This document shows positions 26,095 through 34,446 of a stretch of 64,000 nucleotides of DNA, one piece after another. Every line of letters starts with the position of its first letter. The stretch's first letter is position 1. The DNA is from Pseudomonadota bacterium. GTDB taxonomy: Bacteria; Desulfobacterota; Desulfobulbia; Desulfobulbales; Desulfocapsaceae. The position numbers were made by a program, and so were the translations under genes. The DNA lies in assembly GCA_018820855.1 (NCBI GenBank), contig JAHJNL010000086.1, forward strand, positions 86,828 to 150,827. Direction: 5' to 3'. The notes beneath the pieces were generated by a model that had not been told where the DNA came from, ran no database searches, and saw only the letters and a program-made list of their open reading frames with translations.

Positions 26095-26115
26095 ATGGTA
26101 ATTTTCGCTTACCAT
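26095..26115. promoter_or_regulatory. Palindrome ATGGTAA-N7-TTACCAT, possible operator
   Basis: A perfect 7-bp dyad (26095-26101 and 26109-26115) lies 55 bases upstream of the small iron-sulfur protein/arsC operon. It could bind a dimeric regulator. No T run follows, so it is not an intrinsic terminator. Confidence 0.4.
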
Positions 26116-26170
26116 GTTAAAGAGTTTTTTCGGCATTCAACATATACCGCCGTGATTTGAGGAACTAGCT

Positions 26171-26404
26171 TTGGATATAAAAGAAAAACTGCTCTGCTAT
26201 TGTTTTTCCCACAGTCGTGCAGATCTAGAGCAGGACATCAATAAAAATGGCAGGTCTGTCATCATGGAAGAGATCATCTCTTTTTCCCGTTCCGCAAAGT
26301 GCCGCTGCGAGAAGACAAATCCATCGGGCCAATGATGCCTCGCTGATGTGCGCCGGGCGGTGAATGAGATTATCAGGTTGCATTGTTTTTCTATAGAACA
26401 ATAA
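26171..26404 (+). CDS. Small CopZ-like [2Fe-2S] protein, probable selenoprotein with Sec at in-frame UGA 55
   Basis: Starting at TTG 26171, six bases after GAGGAA, the frame encodes 54 residues with the CxC (LLCYCFSHSRAD), NGRSVIMEEI and CRCEKTNPSGQ motifs of the BFD-like [2Fe-2S] domain known from CopZ N-termini. It then meets UGA at 26333-26335 but continues in frame as CLADVRRAVNEIIR... to TAA at 26402-26404. Relatives read NPxGxCC at this point (A. fulgidus CopZ, from memory: TNPSGRCC), so UGA stands where cysteine is expected. The extended frame stops five bases before the arsC ATG, as in a coupled operon. Family members handle copper or deliver electrons or sulfur. Reading as Sec makes a 77-residue protein; the alternative is a 54-residue truncated form. 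Confidence 0.68.
26336..26384 (+). promoter_or_regulatory. Possible bacterial SECIS element
   Basis: CGCC (26351-26354) can pair with GGTG (26359-26362) around the loop GGGC. The loop starts with G and lies 19 bases after the UGA, both within published bacterial SECIS rules. An outer helix, CTGAT (26343-26347) with ATCAG (26372-26376), flanked by ATGC/GCAT, would extend it. The apical stem is short, so folding alone is weak evidence. Confidence 0.45.
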
Positions 26405-26408
26405 TGGC

Positions 26409-26846
26409 ATGACAATGAGTGAAAAGCGAAAAAGAATTCTCTTTCTTTGTACCGGCAATTCCTGTCGCAGTCAGATGGCAGAGGGTTGGGCCCGGCACCT
26501 GCATGGCGACCGAATTGAGGTCTGCTCTGCCGGCATAGAGGTGCATGGCTTGAATCTCATGGCAGTCAGGGCAATGCAGGAGGCGGGAGTGGATATCAGT
26601 AGGCACTGGTCAAAACATGTAGATGAGTTGCCGGATAAGGATTTTGATCTGGTGATCACTGTCTGCGGGCATGCTGATGAAAATTGTCCTCTGTTTCCCG
26701 GGGCCACCAAGGTCATTCATCACGGTTTTGCTGATCCCCCGCAACTGGCCAAAAACGCAAAAAACGAGGAAGAAATATTTGCATGCTATCAACAAGTCTG
26801 TCTGGAGATACGAGATTTTGTAAAAAGCCTGGGTCCGCTTTGCTAG
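26409..26846 (+). CDS. arsC: Thioredoxin-coupled arsenate reductase ArsC (LMW-PTPase type)
   Basis: Reduces arsenate to arsenite, which can then be exported or methylated. The 145-residue protein has the phosphatase-like P-loop CTGNSCRSQMAEG near the N-terminus, and the resolving cysteines in CGHADENCP, whose spacing of seven equals C82/C89 of the S. aureus enzyme; the DPP loop is also present. This marks the thioredoxin-dependent class. The gene starts five bases after the extended frame of the small iron-sulfur protein and has no strong ribosome site of its own, so translation is probably coupled. ATG 26415 is an alternative start. No arsR, acr3 or arsA is adjacent. Confidence 0.88.
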   Translation: MTMSEKRKRILFLCTGNSCRSQMAEGWARHLHGDRIEVCSAGIEVHGLNLMAVRAMQEAGVDISRHWSKHVDELPDKDFDLVITVCGHADENCPLFPGATKVIHHGFADPPQLAKNAKNEEEIFACYQQVCLEIRDFVKSLGPLC

Positions 26847-26924
26847 CTGTTGCTCCCCGGTATTAGGAGGAGTTATGGGGTACAAAAGAAGCTGATGATT
26901 CGATTACTATTTTCAGGGAGAAAT

Positions 26925-27494
26925 ATGATACGAAAATACTTATTGGTTCTGTGTCTGCTGCTGCTTTCCAGCTGTGCGTATATGGGTGGCGAGAATGATC
27001 GTTTTCTTGCGAAGAATGATGGTACGGTAGTTGATGTGGAAAGCGGTCTCATGTGGGCTGCTGCTGACAACGGCCAGAGCCTGACTTGGCCGGAGGCCTT
27101 GGAATACTGCAATTCCTATACAGGCGGCGGTTATCACGACTGGCGTTTGCCCAAAAAAGCAGAGCTGGCTGCCCTCTATAAGGCAGGGATTCGAAGGGAC
27201 AAAGGGACGATTACTATTCATGAAAATTGGGTCTGGGCTGCTGAGACCGATGAAACCAAGGGGGCCTACTGTAGTTTTAAAATGGGAGGTTGCGATTGGG
27301 TGGAAAAGGTGGTTTCCTTTGCCTTGCGTGCTCTTCCTGTTCGCGATACCCGAAACATTCCATCTTCATCGCCGGTGGTTCAAGCTCAATCGCTGGAGCA
27401 ACGACTCCAGGTTCTCGATCTTCTTCACAGGCAGCAGCTTATCACTCAGGAAGAGTATGATCAGAAAAAGGCTGTAATCCTGCATGAACTCTGA
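26925..27494 (+). CDS. DUF1566 (Lcl-type) lipoprotein with SHOCT-like tail
   Basis: A 189-residue probable lipoprotein: MIRKYLLVLCLLLLSSC gives signal peptide and lipobox, with mature Cys at 17. The DUF1566/Lcl-C domain follows, with its diagnostic GLMWAAADN, LTWPEALEYCNSY and HDWRLPKKAEL, a fold often related to C-type lectin/FGE-like proteins. The last 35 residues (LEQRLQVLDLLHRQQLITQEEYDQKK) are a SHOCT-like helix pair. AGGGAGA just before 26925 fixes this start. It overlaps the next gene by 11 bases. Confidence 0.78.
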   Translation: MIRKYLLVLCLLLLSSCAYMGGENDRFLAKNDGTVVDVESGLMWAAADNGQSLTWPEALEYCNSYTGGGYHDWRLPKKAELAALYKAGIRRDKGTITIHENWVWAAETDETKGAYCSFKMGGCDWVEKVVSFALRALPVRDTRNIPSSSPVVQAQSLEQRLQVLDLLHRQQLITQEEYDQKKAVILHEL

Positions 27495-27999
27495 TCTTTC
27501 CGGTCCACCCCCCTGTCGAATTCTGCCATCTCTGCCCGGTGATGTAGACAGGGGGTTTCATGACTTGAGCAGGGATATGGATCCGAGCCTGGTCCATGTC
27601 TTCCTCGACAAACTGCAACGCTATGCAGCCAAACCGGATCGGGCACTTTTTTTTGCCGAGTCCGCAGGAAAGATAATCGGTTTTGCCACCATCATCGACC
27701 GGGCAGAGGCACCGGAAGGTATGGGTGAGGATGTCGCTCATCTTCTGCAAAACTATGGTTGTGGTACCGGGCTCATGGTCCTGCCGGAATTTCGTCGCAG
27801 GGGCGTTGCCCGTATCCTTGTTCAACACTGGCAACAGTGGGCTCAAGCCAGCGGTAGGCAGGGGGTCTGGATCGTCACCAGAGAGATGGCGGACTGGTAC
27901 CAGCGTTGTTTTCACTACTCTGTACTTGGGACCACAGTGCGCCATGGAGTGAAAAAAACCGTGCTGGCCAGGAGTATATCTCAGTTCTCTTCCTCTTGA
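27484..27999 (+). CDS. GNAT-family N-acetyltransferase
   Basis: A 171-residue protein with the acetyl-CoA-binding motif A (GTGLMVLPEFRRRGVARILV, about residues 93-112) and the C-terminal motif B region WYQRCFHYSVLGTTVRHGVKK. Members acetylate small molecules or protein N-termini; the substrate cannot be deduced. It overlaps the end of the DUF1566 gene, so the two are translated together. Confidence 0.8.
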   Translation: MNSDLSGPPPCRILPSLPGDVDRGFHDLSRDMDPSLVHVFLDKLQRYAAKPDRALFFAESAGKIIGFATIIDRAEAPEGMGEDVAHLLQNYGCGTGLMVLPEFRRRGVARILVQHWQQWAQASGRQGVWIVTREMADWYQRCFHYSVLGTTVRHGVKKTVLARSISQFSSS

Positions 28000-28039
28000 G
28001 TCTTTTTACGGCATCGTCTCAAGTCGGCAATGGTCCATG

Positions 28040-28813
28040 TTACAGAGATAGGCTCTGTGCCAGTGCCTCGCGGATGTGATCGCACAAGATCTCTGCCACT
28101 CCCTCCATCATTCCCAGGCCATGGTTTATGGCCGATAGAGAAATACCTGCCCTGGTCAATTGCGACTTCCATGAATCAGGATCGGGCCCGGTCAACTCTC
28201 GCTCGAAATGTCTGCCTGCCACCAGCATGAATGGGATAAGACAGGCAGATTCAAAGCCTGCCTGTTGAACATGTCGGATCATTTCTGCAGGGGCTGGATA
28301 GCCCTTAAGCAGGGCGAAAAATATTCGTTTGCCAAAACGTTTACGCAAGAAATGATCTAGGGCAAAATACCCGGTCCAGGCCGGATGGCTGGTTCCATGC
28401 CCACAAATAATCAGGGCTTGGTTTTCATGTCCATCGGCGATGATATCCAGGCATGGACAAATTTTTTCATAATCTGAAGGGGAACTGAGTAAAGGCAGAC
28501 CAATGGAGACGTCCAGTGGACAGTTGTGTGCTATGCGGACAAGTTTATGGAATTCATGACCAGGCCATAGATGCGCGGATTGGAGCACTGCCTGTCTGTA
28601 ACCTTGCTGCTTGAGTTTTTGCAGTACATCCTCCGGGCCTGGGAAGCCTGACGTATCTATGCCACTATTTTTTGAAGTAATAACTCGAGAAGAAAAACTC
28701 CACAAGATCTCATGCCCGGAAAAACAGTTGCGGATGAGTGTATCGAGAAACGAGTAGGTGTTAAGTGCTCTTGAAGTTGTGCCGAATGCACTTATGACAA
28801 TGGGAATGTTCAT
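28040..28813 (-). CDS. cbiK: Cytoplasmic sirohydrochlorin cobaltochelatase CbiK
   Basis: Inserts Co2+ into sirohydrochlorin, the first committed step of the anaerobic cobalamin route; in some sulfate reducers the same fold may supply siroheme iron. The 257-residue protein has the CbiK motifs: SAFGTTSRALNTY at the N-terminus, the metal-binding His in GHGTSH and in AGRHFERELTGPDPDSW. There is no signal peptide, unlike the second cbiK at 62781-63764. It is convergent with the GNAT gene and divergent from the porin gene. Confidence 0.87.
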   Translation of the reverse strand: MNIPIVISAFGTTSRALNTYSFLDTLIRNCFSGHEILWSFSSRVITSKNSGIDTSGFPGPEDVLQKLKQQGYRQAVLQSAHLWPGHEFHKLVRIAHNCPLDVSIGLPLLSSPSDYEKICPCLDIIADGHENQALIICGHGTSHPAWTGYFALDHFLRKRFGKRIFFALLKGYPAPAEMIRHVQQAGFESACLIPFMLVAGRHFERELTGPDPDSWKSQLTRAGISLSAINHGLGMMEGVAEILCDHIREALAQSLSL

Positions 28814-28948
28814 GAAATACCATTAATGATTCTAGGGGGATTAGTAGTCTCTCATACCATATATTGTGGTATTAAAAAAGAAAATTGCATTTTGTTCAAA
28901 GACATGGAAAAAAATTAACGAACCCATTGAAAAAATATAGATAATTAG

Positions 28949-28977
28949 TTGACACGGAAGAGCAAATACGATAGTAC
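28949..28977 (+). promoter_or_regulatory. Candidate sigma-70 promoter of the porin gene
   Basis: TTGACA at 28949-28954 is a perfect -35 element; 17 bases on lies TAGTAC, a weak -10. The surrounding 28814-29161 region is strongly AT-rich and contains no gene. The transcript would have a leader of about 175 bases including the inverted repeat at 29051-29101. Confidence 0.4.
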
Positions 28978-29050
28978 AAGAAATTGAAGTAAAAATATTT
29001 GTACGCTATAGAGATCTGTACTGAACAGATGTGACATGCAAGACTGAAGA

Positions 29051-29101
29051 GTTCAAGCTGTTTTAATTTATTATTAATTAATTTTTATTTTCAGCTTGAA
29101 C
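29051..29101 (+). repeat. Inverted repeat in the porin leader
   Basis: GTTCAAGCTG (29051-29060) and CAGCTTGAAC (29092-29101) form a perfect 10-bp stem with a 31-base, almost purely A/T loop, 60 bases before the porin start. It may stabilise the mRNA or bind a regulator. Confidence 0.5.
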
Positions 29102-29161
29102 GTTGGCTCGGCTTTTCAGGAGGGTCGGGTCGTAACATTCTAAGAGGAAGGAGGATACAAG

Positions 29162-30676
29162 ATGGTGAAAAAATTTTCCATGTTGGCCCTTGCCGGTCTG
29201 ATCGCACTGCCTGCAGTAGCGTCAGCAAGCGGTGGAGCTAATGCCGGTGACCTGGAGCGAAAAATTGAAGAGTTGAGCCTGCAGTTGGATCAGCTGAAAG
29301 CCCAGATGTCAGAGAAAGGTGAAGGTGTAAGTCAGTCAGATTTTAATGCGCTTTCCGATACCGTTGGTAGTATGGAAGAGCGTTCCGACAGCTGGGATCT
29401 GGCTGCCCGTATCAACTTCTACGGAGATTTCCGTGCCCGTCTCGATTACTATCGTGCCAAGACTGTTTCTGAGTCAATTCAAAGGAGTGATACTCTCTGG
29501 ACCAATCGTTTTCGCCTGAACATGCGTGTTAAGGCTACAGAAAACGTTGAGTTTAAGGCCCGTCTTGCCATGTACAAAGCCTGGGGAATGGAGACCACCC
29601 CGAATGGTATTGGTGGTGGCTACCCAATGTGGGATGGCAACAGTACCCGTCAGCCTTCAGACAATGCCCTGCGTGTTGACCGTGCCTTTGTAAACTGGAA
29701 TAACATTGCCGGAGTACCTCTCTGGTTCTCCATTGGTCGTCGTCCTACCACTGATGGTCCTCCTGCCCAGGTTCGCATGGGTACCGATGAGCGTATGGCC
29801 ACCCCGGTTGCTTTCATGGACTGGCCATTTGACGGTATCTCCATGGGCTATGCCTATCGTTGGGGCGTTGACGCCTTGGGAACCGGTCGTGTCCGTTTCT
29901 GTTATGGACGTGGATTCGAGGATGGACTTGAGGTCCAGGATGGTACCGAAGGTATAATGGATGATATGGATTTTGCCGGCCTTAGCTGGGATGTCATGAA
30001 AAAGGGTGATCGTTTCTTGAATCTCCAGTCTTTCATGGCTTTCAACGTCTTTAATTATCCCTCTTTCGAGAGTGATTTCATCAATGCTTTCGCCCCGGCT
30101 GTTTATGGTCAGCAGACGGAACTCGGTAATATCATGCACACCTCTGGTGTGTATATGGATAAAATCGGTGACGTAAGCTTCTTCGCTGCCGGTGGCTGGT
30201 CTCAGACCGATCCCAATGATAATGGTATGTTCAATGATTACATTGGCATGATGATGGGTGGCACTACTAACAGCGATAAAGAGAATGGTTACTCTGTTTA
30301 TCTCGGTGCTCGCTATGATATCGATTCCATTGGCCTGAAACTGGGTGCTGAGTGGAACTACGGTTCAGAGTACTGGATTGCCATGAGTCCTGGTCATGAT
30401 GACATGTATCTGTCTAAGCTGGCTGCCCGCGGTAACGTCTTTGAGGTATACGGAATCTATGACCTGCCCACAGGCGAGGCCATCTCCAAATACGCCAAGA
30501 CCTTTGTCCGTTTCGGCTATCAGCGTTACGAGTATGATTACTCCGGTTCCATGGATTGGAATATGAAGCCATATGACCTTGGTGATGCCATGGATCAGCA
30601 GTACTTGAGCATGCTGGGTCAAGATCCTGTTGAGAGTGCAGATCAGGTTTACCTGACCTTTGAGGCATTCTTCTAG
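29162..30676 (+). CDS. Outer-membrane porin of the DUF3373 type
   Basis: A 504-residue exported protein. Residues 1-22 are a signal peptide ending ASA; residues about 28-55 form a coiled coil (LERKIEELSLQLDQLKAQ) like the periplasmic SLH/trimerisation parts of porins; the rest is beta-barrel-like with alternating patterns (GDFRARLDYYRAK, TNRFRLNMRVKA) and ends in phenylalanine, the usual OMP signal. Such proteins are abundant in Geobacter and Desulfobacterota. GGAGG precedes the start. Strong codon regularity and the terminator suggest high expression. The substrate is unknown. Confidence 0.85.
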   Translation: MVKKFSMLALAGLIALPAVASASGGANAGDLERKIEELSLQLDQLKAQMSEKGEGVSQSDFNALSDTVGSMEERSDSWDLAARINFYGDFRARLDYYRAKTVSESIQRSDTLWTNRFRLNMRVKATENVEFKARLAMYKAWGMETTPNGIGGGYPMWDGNSTRQPSDNALRVDRAFVNWNNIAGVPLWFSIGRRPTTDGPPAQVRMGTDERMATPVAFMDWPFDGISMGYAYRWGVDALGTGRVRFCYGRGFEDGLEVQDGTEGIMDDMDFAGLSWDVMKKGDRFLNLQSFMAFNVFNYPSFESDFINAFAPAVYGQQTELGNIMHTSGVYMDKIGDVSFFAAGGWSQTDPNDNGMFNDYIGMMMGGTTNSDKENGYSVYLGARYDIDSIGLKLGAEWNYGSEYWIAMSPGHDDMYLSKLAARGNVFEVYGIYDLPTGEAISKYAKTFVRFGYQRYEYDYSGSMDWNMKPYDLGDAMDQQYLSMLGQDPVESADQVYLTFEAFF

Positions 30677-30708
30677 GCCGTTTTCTGTTTTAAACTCTGC
30701 AGTATTCT

Positions 30709-30745
30709 GGGGAAGGTTCCTTTTGGGGGACCTTCCCCATTTTTA
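30709..30745 (+). terminator. Rho-independent terminator after the porin
   Basis: GGGGAAGGTTCC (30709-30720) pairs with GGGACCTTCCCC (30727-30738; one G-T pair) around a six-base loop, followed by ATTTTTATT. Confidence 0.88.
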
Positions 30746-30763
30746 TTGGTTCCCGACGTAAAC

Positions 30764-31504
30764 ATGGCAAATCAACTTCAAGGCGGCAGAGAGAGGGGAA
30801 GAATCATCATTTCCACCGATCGGCGCGGAGGAATAAGCCGCTCTCCCTACAATTCTCTAAACCTCAGTTATGGAGTAGGTGATGAATCGTATTGTGTTGC
30901 TGAAAATCGTGAGCGACTCAAGATTGAAGGTCCCTTTACCCATCTTCTTTCCGCCAGGCAGGTTCATGGAGATGATATCTTTATGGCCACAGGGGAATTA
31001 AGTGCAGACCTTGAGGTCGATGGCTATGATTCCTTAATGACAGAGACAATTGGTCTTGGTTTGATGATCCAGCAGGCCGATTGCCAGGCGGTGACACTCT
31101 ATGACCCCAGACGCCCGGCAATAGCTGCCGTTCATTGCGGTTGGAAGGGAAGTGTCCTCGATATTCTCGGAAAAACGGTGCAGGCCATGAAAGACTGTTA
31201 TCGTACCTCACCATCAATGCTGCAGGCATATGTCAGTCCCTCCCTTGGCCCATGTTGTGCCCAGTTTATCAATCACGCCAGAGAATTGCCTCCCGCCTTT
31301 CTTGCCTTTCAGGAGCGCAAGAACTATTTTAATTTCTGGAAGATCAGCAGGATGCAACTGCTGCAGGCAGGACTGGATGCGGATAATATTATACTGTCCG
31401 AACAATGTACTTCATGCTCAGCAGATCATTTTTCCTATCGCCGTGCCTGCCGGCAGGGAGATGGCCGAACCGGGCGCTGTGCCACAGTGATCGGTCTGGT
31501 ATAA
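30764..31504 (+). CDS. yfiH: YfiH/LACC1-type purine nucleoside phosphorylase (laccase-domain protein)
   Basis: A 246-residue member of the YfiH family, once called polyphenol oxidase and now known to act on adenosine/inosine. Zinc ligands are visible in SARQVHGDD (His), QQADCQA (Cys) and AVHCGWKG (His). The C-terminal CTSCSADHFSYRR motif is also typical. The ATG at 30764 lies just after the porin terminator, with a weak ribosome site; an in-frame TTG 18 bases earlier falls in the terminator T run and is unlikely. Confidence 0.85.
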   Translation: MANQLQGGRERGRIIISTDRRGGISRSPYNSLNLSYGVGDESYCVAENRERLKIEGPFTHLLSARQVHGDDIFMATGELSADLEVDGYDSLMTETIGLGLMIQQADCQAVTLYDPRRPAIAAVHCGWKGSVLDILGKTVQAMKDCYRTSPSMLQAYVSPSLGPCCAQFINHARELPPAFLAFQERKNYFNFWKISRMQLLQAGLDADNIILSEQCTSCSADHFSYRRACRQGDGRTGRCATVIGLV

Positions 31505-31601
31505 AAATTTGTATGATATTTGAGGTTGTTTTTTTGAATTCTCTTCTCTCAATTATCCATATTTCGCGGTTACAGTTCGATTTAGCCTGTTAACATATAC
31601 T

Positions 31602-32276
31602 ATGCGCATTCTTGTTGTTGAAGATGATAAGAAAATTGCAGCGTTTCTGGAAAAGGGTCTGCAGGAAGCGGGATTCACCGTTGATGTCTGTCATGATGGT
31701 ATTTCAGGCTTGTCACTTGCTTTGACGGAGCCCTACGAGGCAGCAGTGGTGGACATTATGCTGCCCGGTCTTGACGGCCTGAGTCTGATCGAGAAGATCC
31801 GGGGACGAGGAATTGTGATTCCAGTCCTCATCCTCAGTGCTCGACAGTCCGTGGATGATCGTATTGAAGGGTTACAGCGCGGAGGGGATGACTACATGGT
31901 CAAGCCCTTCTCTTTTAATGAGTTACTGGCTAGGGTTCAAGCCCTCCTGCGACGCGGGCAGAAAGGCGGTGAGAGTGGAAAACTCACTGTGGGAGAGTTG
32001 CAGCTTGATCTGCTTAAGCGCGAAGTCAGGCGACAGGGGAAAAAGATTGAACTGCCGGCCAAGGAGTATGCACTCCTGGAACTTATGATGCGTAATCCCG
32101 GGCGTGTGCTCTCCAAAACATCCATATTGGAGCGGATCTATGAGTATAATTTTGACCCCCAGACCAATGTGGTTGATGTTCTTGTCTGTCGTCTCCGCAA
32201 CCGGGTAGATAAGGAGTATGAGGTTAAACTTATCCATACTGTCAGAGGCATGGGCTATGTCCTTCGCACTGAATAA
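31602..32276 (+). CDS. OmpR/PhoB-family response regulator
   Basis: A 224-residue two-domain regulator. The receiver domain has acidic pocket EDD near residue 8, the phospho-acceptor in VVDIMLPG (about D51), the threonine/serine in ILSARQ and lysine in MVKPF. The winged-helix DNA-binding domain (about 127-222) contains LPAKEYALLELMMRNPGRVLS and the RLRNRVD / GMGYVLR ends. It overlaps the histidine kinase gene by 20 bases; the CusR/CopR group is the closest pattern, but the signal is unknown. Confidence 0.9.
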   Translation: MRILVVEDDKKIAAFLEKGLQEAGFTVDVCHDGISGLSLALTEPYEAAVVDIMLPGLDGLSLIEKIRGRGIVIPVLILSARQSVDDRIEGLQRGGDDYMVKPFSFNELLARVQALLRRGQKGGESGKLTVGELQLDLLKREVRRQGKKIELPAKEYALLELMMRNPGRVLSKTSILERIYEYNFDPQTNVVDVLVCRLRNRVDKEYEVKLIHTVRGMGYVLRTE

Positions 32277-33636
32277 CCTGTTTGTACACCGTCTCAGACC
32301 CGGTCGGCTCCTCTTTTTTTTCCTCTTTCTCTGGCTGTTCTCAGGCCTTTTCCTTTTTTTTCATCTCCAGTTTCTGAAAAGTCAGATTCAGAATCAGGAA
32401 ATGCAGCGTCTGCAGGTCGGGCTTGATAATTATCTCAAGAGAAGCGGCGTCACATCTGGAGAAAATTTTATCCTGGAGAGTGAACCTCCTCAAGAGGTAG
32501 ATTTTATCCGTTTGGTCAGGGGACGGGATCAGTTTCTTCTTACTGGCAATACGACCATGAATTTCACAGGGCTGGTGGATCTGGACCCATTTGCCCATGG
32601 AATCTGGATAGATCTTATGCAACCGGGAGATTCCGGCACCTGGCTCTTGGTATCCAGGAAGCTTACAGGTGGATTGGTGCAAGCCGGTAAAGATGACAGC
32701 AGTGCAGGCATTGCCATGTATCAGAGGGCGGTTCGTGTTTCCTTTTGGAGTTTTTGCCTGGCCGCCCTGCCTTCCCTTGTCCTTTCTTTTTTTCTGATGT
32801 ATCTCATTCAGCAGCCTTTGCGGCAACTTCACGATGATATGGCAAGAGCCTTGGCGAAAAGATCCCTGCTCCTGCCAAAACACCGTGGACACTATGATGA
32901 ACTGGCGCCGTTGTATCAGCAACTGGAACAGCTCTTTCAGCAAAACAGACAATTAATCCAGGAGATGCAGTCTTCACTTGATAATGTTGCGCATGATCTG
33001 AGAACGCCGATGAGCAGATTGCGGGTTGTGGCCGAGTATGCTCTGCAGTCAGAGAGGAATGAGCCGGAACTCTATCGCAATGCTCTTTCTGATTGTCTGG
33101 AAGAATCCGAGCGGGTGATGTCGATGCTTAAGGTCATGATGAGTGTAGCCGAAGCTGAGGCAGGCACCATGCGCCTGGAGTTGGAAGAGTTGGATCTTAT
33201 GAAAACCCTGGAGGACGTGATATCTCTTTATCAATATGTTGCGGAAGAAGAGCAGATTGCTGTTTCCTGTGCAGGAGAAAAAGGGGTTTTTGTCCATGCT
33301 GATAAGACCCGTATCAGTCAGGTCTGGGCCAATCTTCTTGATAACGGAATAAAATACGGGCACGAATCTGGAACAGTGAGGATTACTGTTGCCACAAAGG
33401 ATAATTTTGCTGTGGTCAGTTTTTGCGATGACGGCATGGGGATTTCCGAGGCAGAGATTAGTCGAATATGGGATCGACTGTATCGCGGCGATCGAAGTCG
33501 CAGTCATCAGGGACTAGGGCTGGGTTTGAACTACGTCAAGGCAGTTGTCGAAGCCCATGGAGGGCAAGTACTGGTAAAGAGTAAAATTCGTGAAGGCTCC
33601 TGCTTTGAAGTGCGTTTGCCATTGCTGCGCAAATGA
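32257..33636 (+). CDS. Membrane sensor histidine kinase
   Basis: A 459-residue kinase cognate to the preceding regulator. Two membrane segments (about residues 18-40 and 150-175) flank a periplasmic sensor of about 110 residues; a HAMP domain follows, then the HisKA box SSLDNVAHDLRTPMSRLR with the phospho-acceptor His, and the HATPase domain with N box (WANLLDNGIKYG), G1 (DDGMGI) and G2 (GLGLGLNYVKAV). The start at 32257 overlaps the regulator; the frame extends further upstream inside it but without a ribosome site. The layout is of the CusS/heavy-metal sensor type. Confidence 0.87.
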   Translation: MSFALNNLFVHRLRPGRLLFFFLFLWLFSGLFLFFHLQFLKSQIQNQEMQRLQVGLDNYLKRSGVTSGENFILESEPPQEVDFIRLVRGRDQFLLTGNTTMNFTGLVDLDPFAHGIWIDLMQPGDSGTWLLVSRKLTGGLVQAGKDDSSAGIAMYQRAVRVSFWSFCLAALPSLVLSFFLMYLIQQPLRQLHDDMARALAKRSLLLPKHRGHYDELAPLYQQLEQLFQQNRQLIQEMQSSLDNVAHDLRTPMSRLRVVAEYALQSERNEPELYRNALSDCLEESERVMSMLKVMMSVAEAEAGTMRLELEELDLMKTLEDVISLYQYVAEEEQIAVSCAGEKGVFVHADKTRISQVWANLLDNGIKYGHESGTVRITVATKDNFAVVSFCDDGMGISEAEISRIWDRLYRGDRSRSHQGLGLGLNYVKAVVEAHGGQVLVKSKIREGSCFEVRLPLLRK

Positions 33637-33714
33637 AGATAGCCAACTTTACGGAGGAGATTTCCCAATAAAATTGTACCAATGATAGCAAAAGAAAGGG
33701 TAGTGAGGGAGCCA

Positions 33715-34446
33715 TTACAGGCTGAAATCGCAGAGTAACGGGGCATGATCGGAGAAACGAATATCCGGGATGGAAAAGTTTGAGGCGATAAGCTCCGGAC
33801 TATGGAGAATAAAATCAAGATGACGTTTCGGGGCATGGCTGGGATGTGACGGTTTGCCTGTGAGATTGGCGTTGCATAGTCTTGAAGCCGCCATAAAAAG
33901 CTGCAGTTCACGATCACCGCCAAAGGTGTTGAAATCACCTGCTACGATCACTGGCTTTGTGCTGTTTGAAATTATACGGTGGAGATGTTCGAGCTGCTGT
34001 TGTCTGTGTTTGAATTTTAAGGAGAGGTGGACAATAAAGATACAGATGTCATCAAGTTCCACTTCGATGACCAGGCGTTTGACTCCTTCATTAAAATAAT
34101 GAAAGCGGGAACTGTTAATTATCCGGTTGGTGAGCAGGGCATTGCTTTGCTTGTTCAGTACTGGAATCCTGTTGGCCAGTGACTTGTCTCCGTACTTGGT
34201 TTCCACAATATGAAAATGGTCCAAACTGTTAGCGATTACCTCGGCCTGACAACATTTTCCGGAACGATAGGACCCGGAGTCAACTTCAATAAGACCTATG
34301 ATGTCCGGGTGGACGGAGCGGATAAAGGAAACGATCTGATCCAGGGTGTTTCCGGTCTGTTTGAAAAATCCGGTAAAGGGAAGAGGTAGGTGGTATCGTG
34401 CCCCATGGCCTGTGGCATACCGTATATTATAGAGTAAAAAACGCAT
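33715..34446 (-). CDS. Endonuclease/exonuclease/phosphatase (EEP) family hydrolase
   Basis: A 243-residue cytoplasmic-looking protein with all EEP active-site motifs: Asn in LLYNIRY, Glu in GLIEVD, His in VHLSLK, Asp/Asn in AGDFNTFG and the final SDHAPL. The family includes DNase I, sphingomyelinases and inositol phosphatases; the short form without signal peptide could act on DNA, RNA or phosphoesters. It is convergent with the kinase gene. Confidence 0.8.
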   Translation of the reverse strand: MRFLLYNIRYATGHGARYHLPLPFTGFFKQTGNTLDQIVSFIRSVHPDIIGLIEVDSGSYRSGKCCQAEVIANSLDHFHIVETKYGDKSLANRIPVLNKQSNALLTNRIINSSRFHYFNEGVKRLVIEVELDDICIFIVHLSLKFKHRQQQLEHLHRIISNSTKPVIVAGDFNTFGGDRELQLFMAASRLCNANLTGKPSHPSHAPKRHLDFILHSPELIASNFSIPDIRFSDHAPLLCDFSL

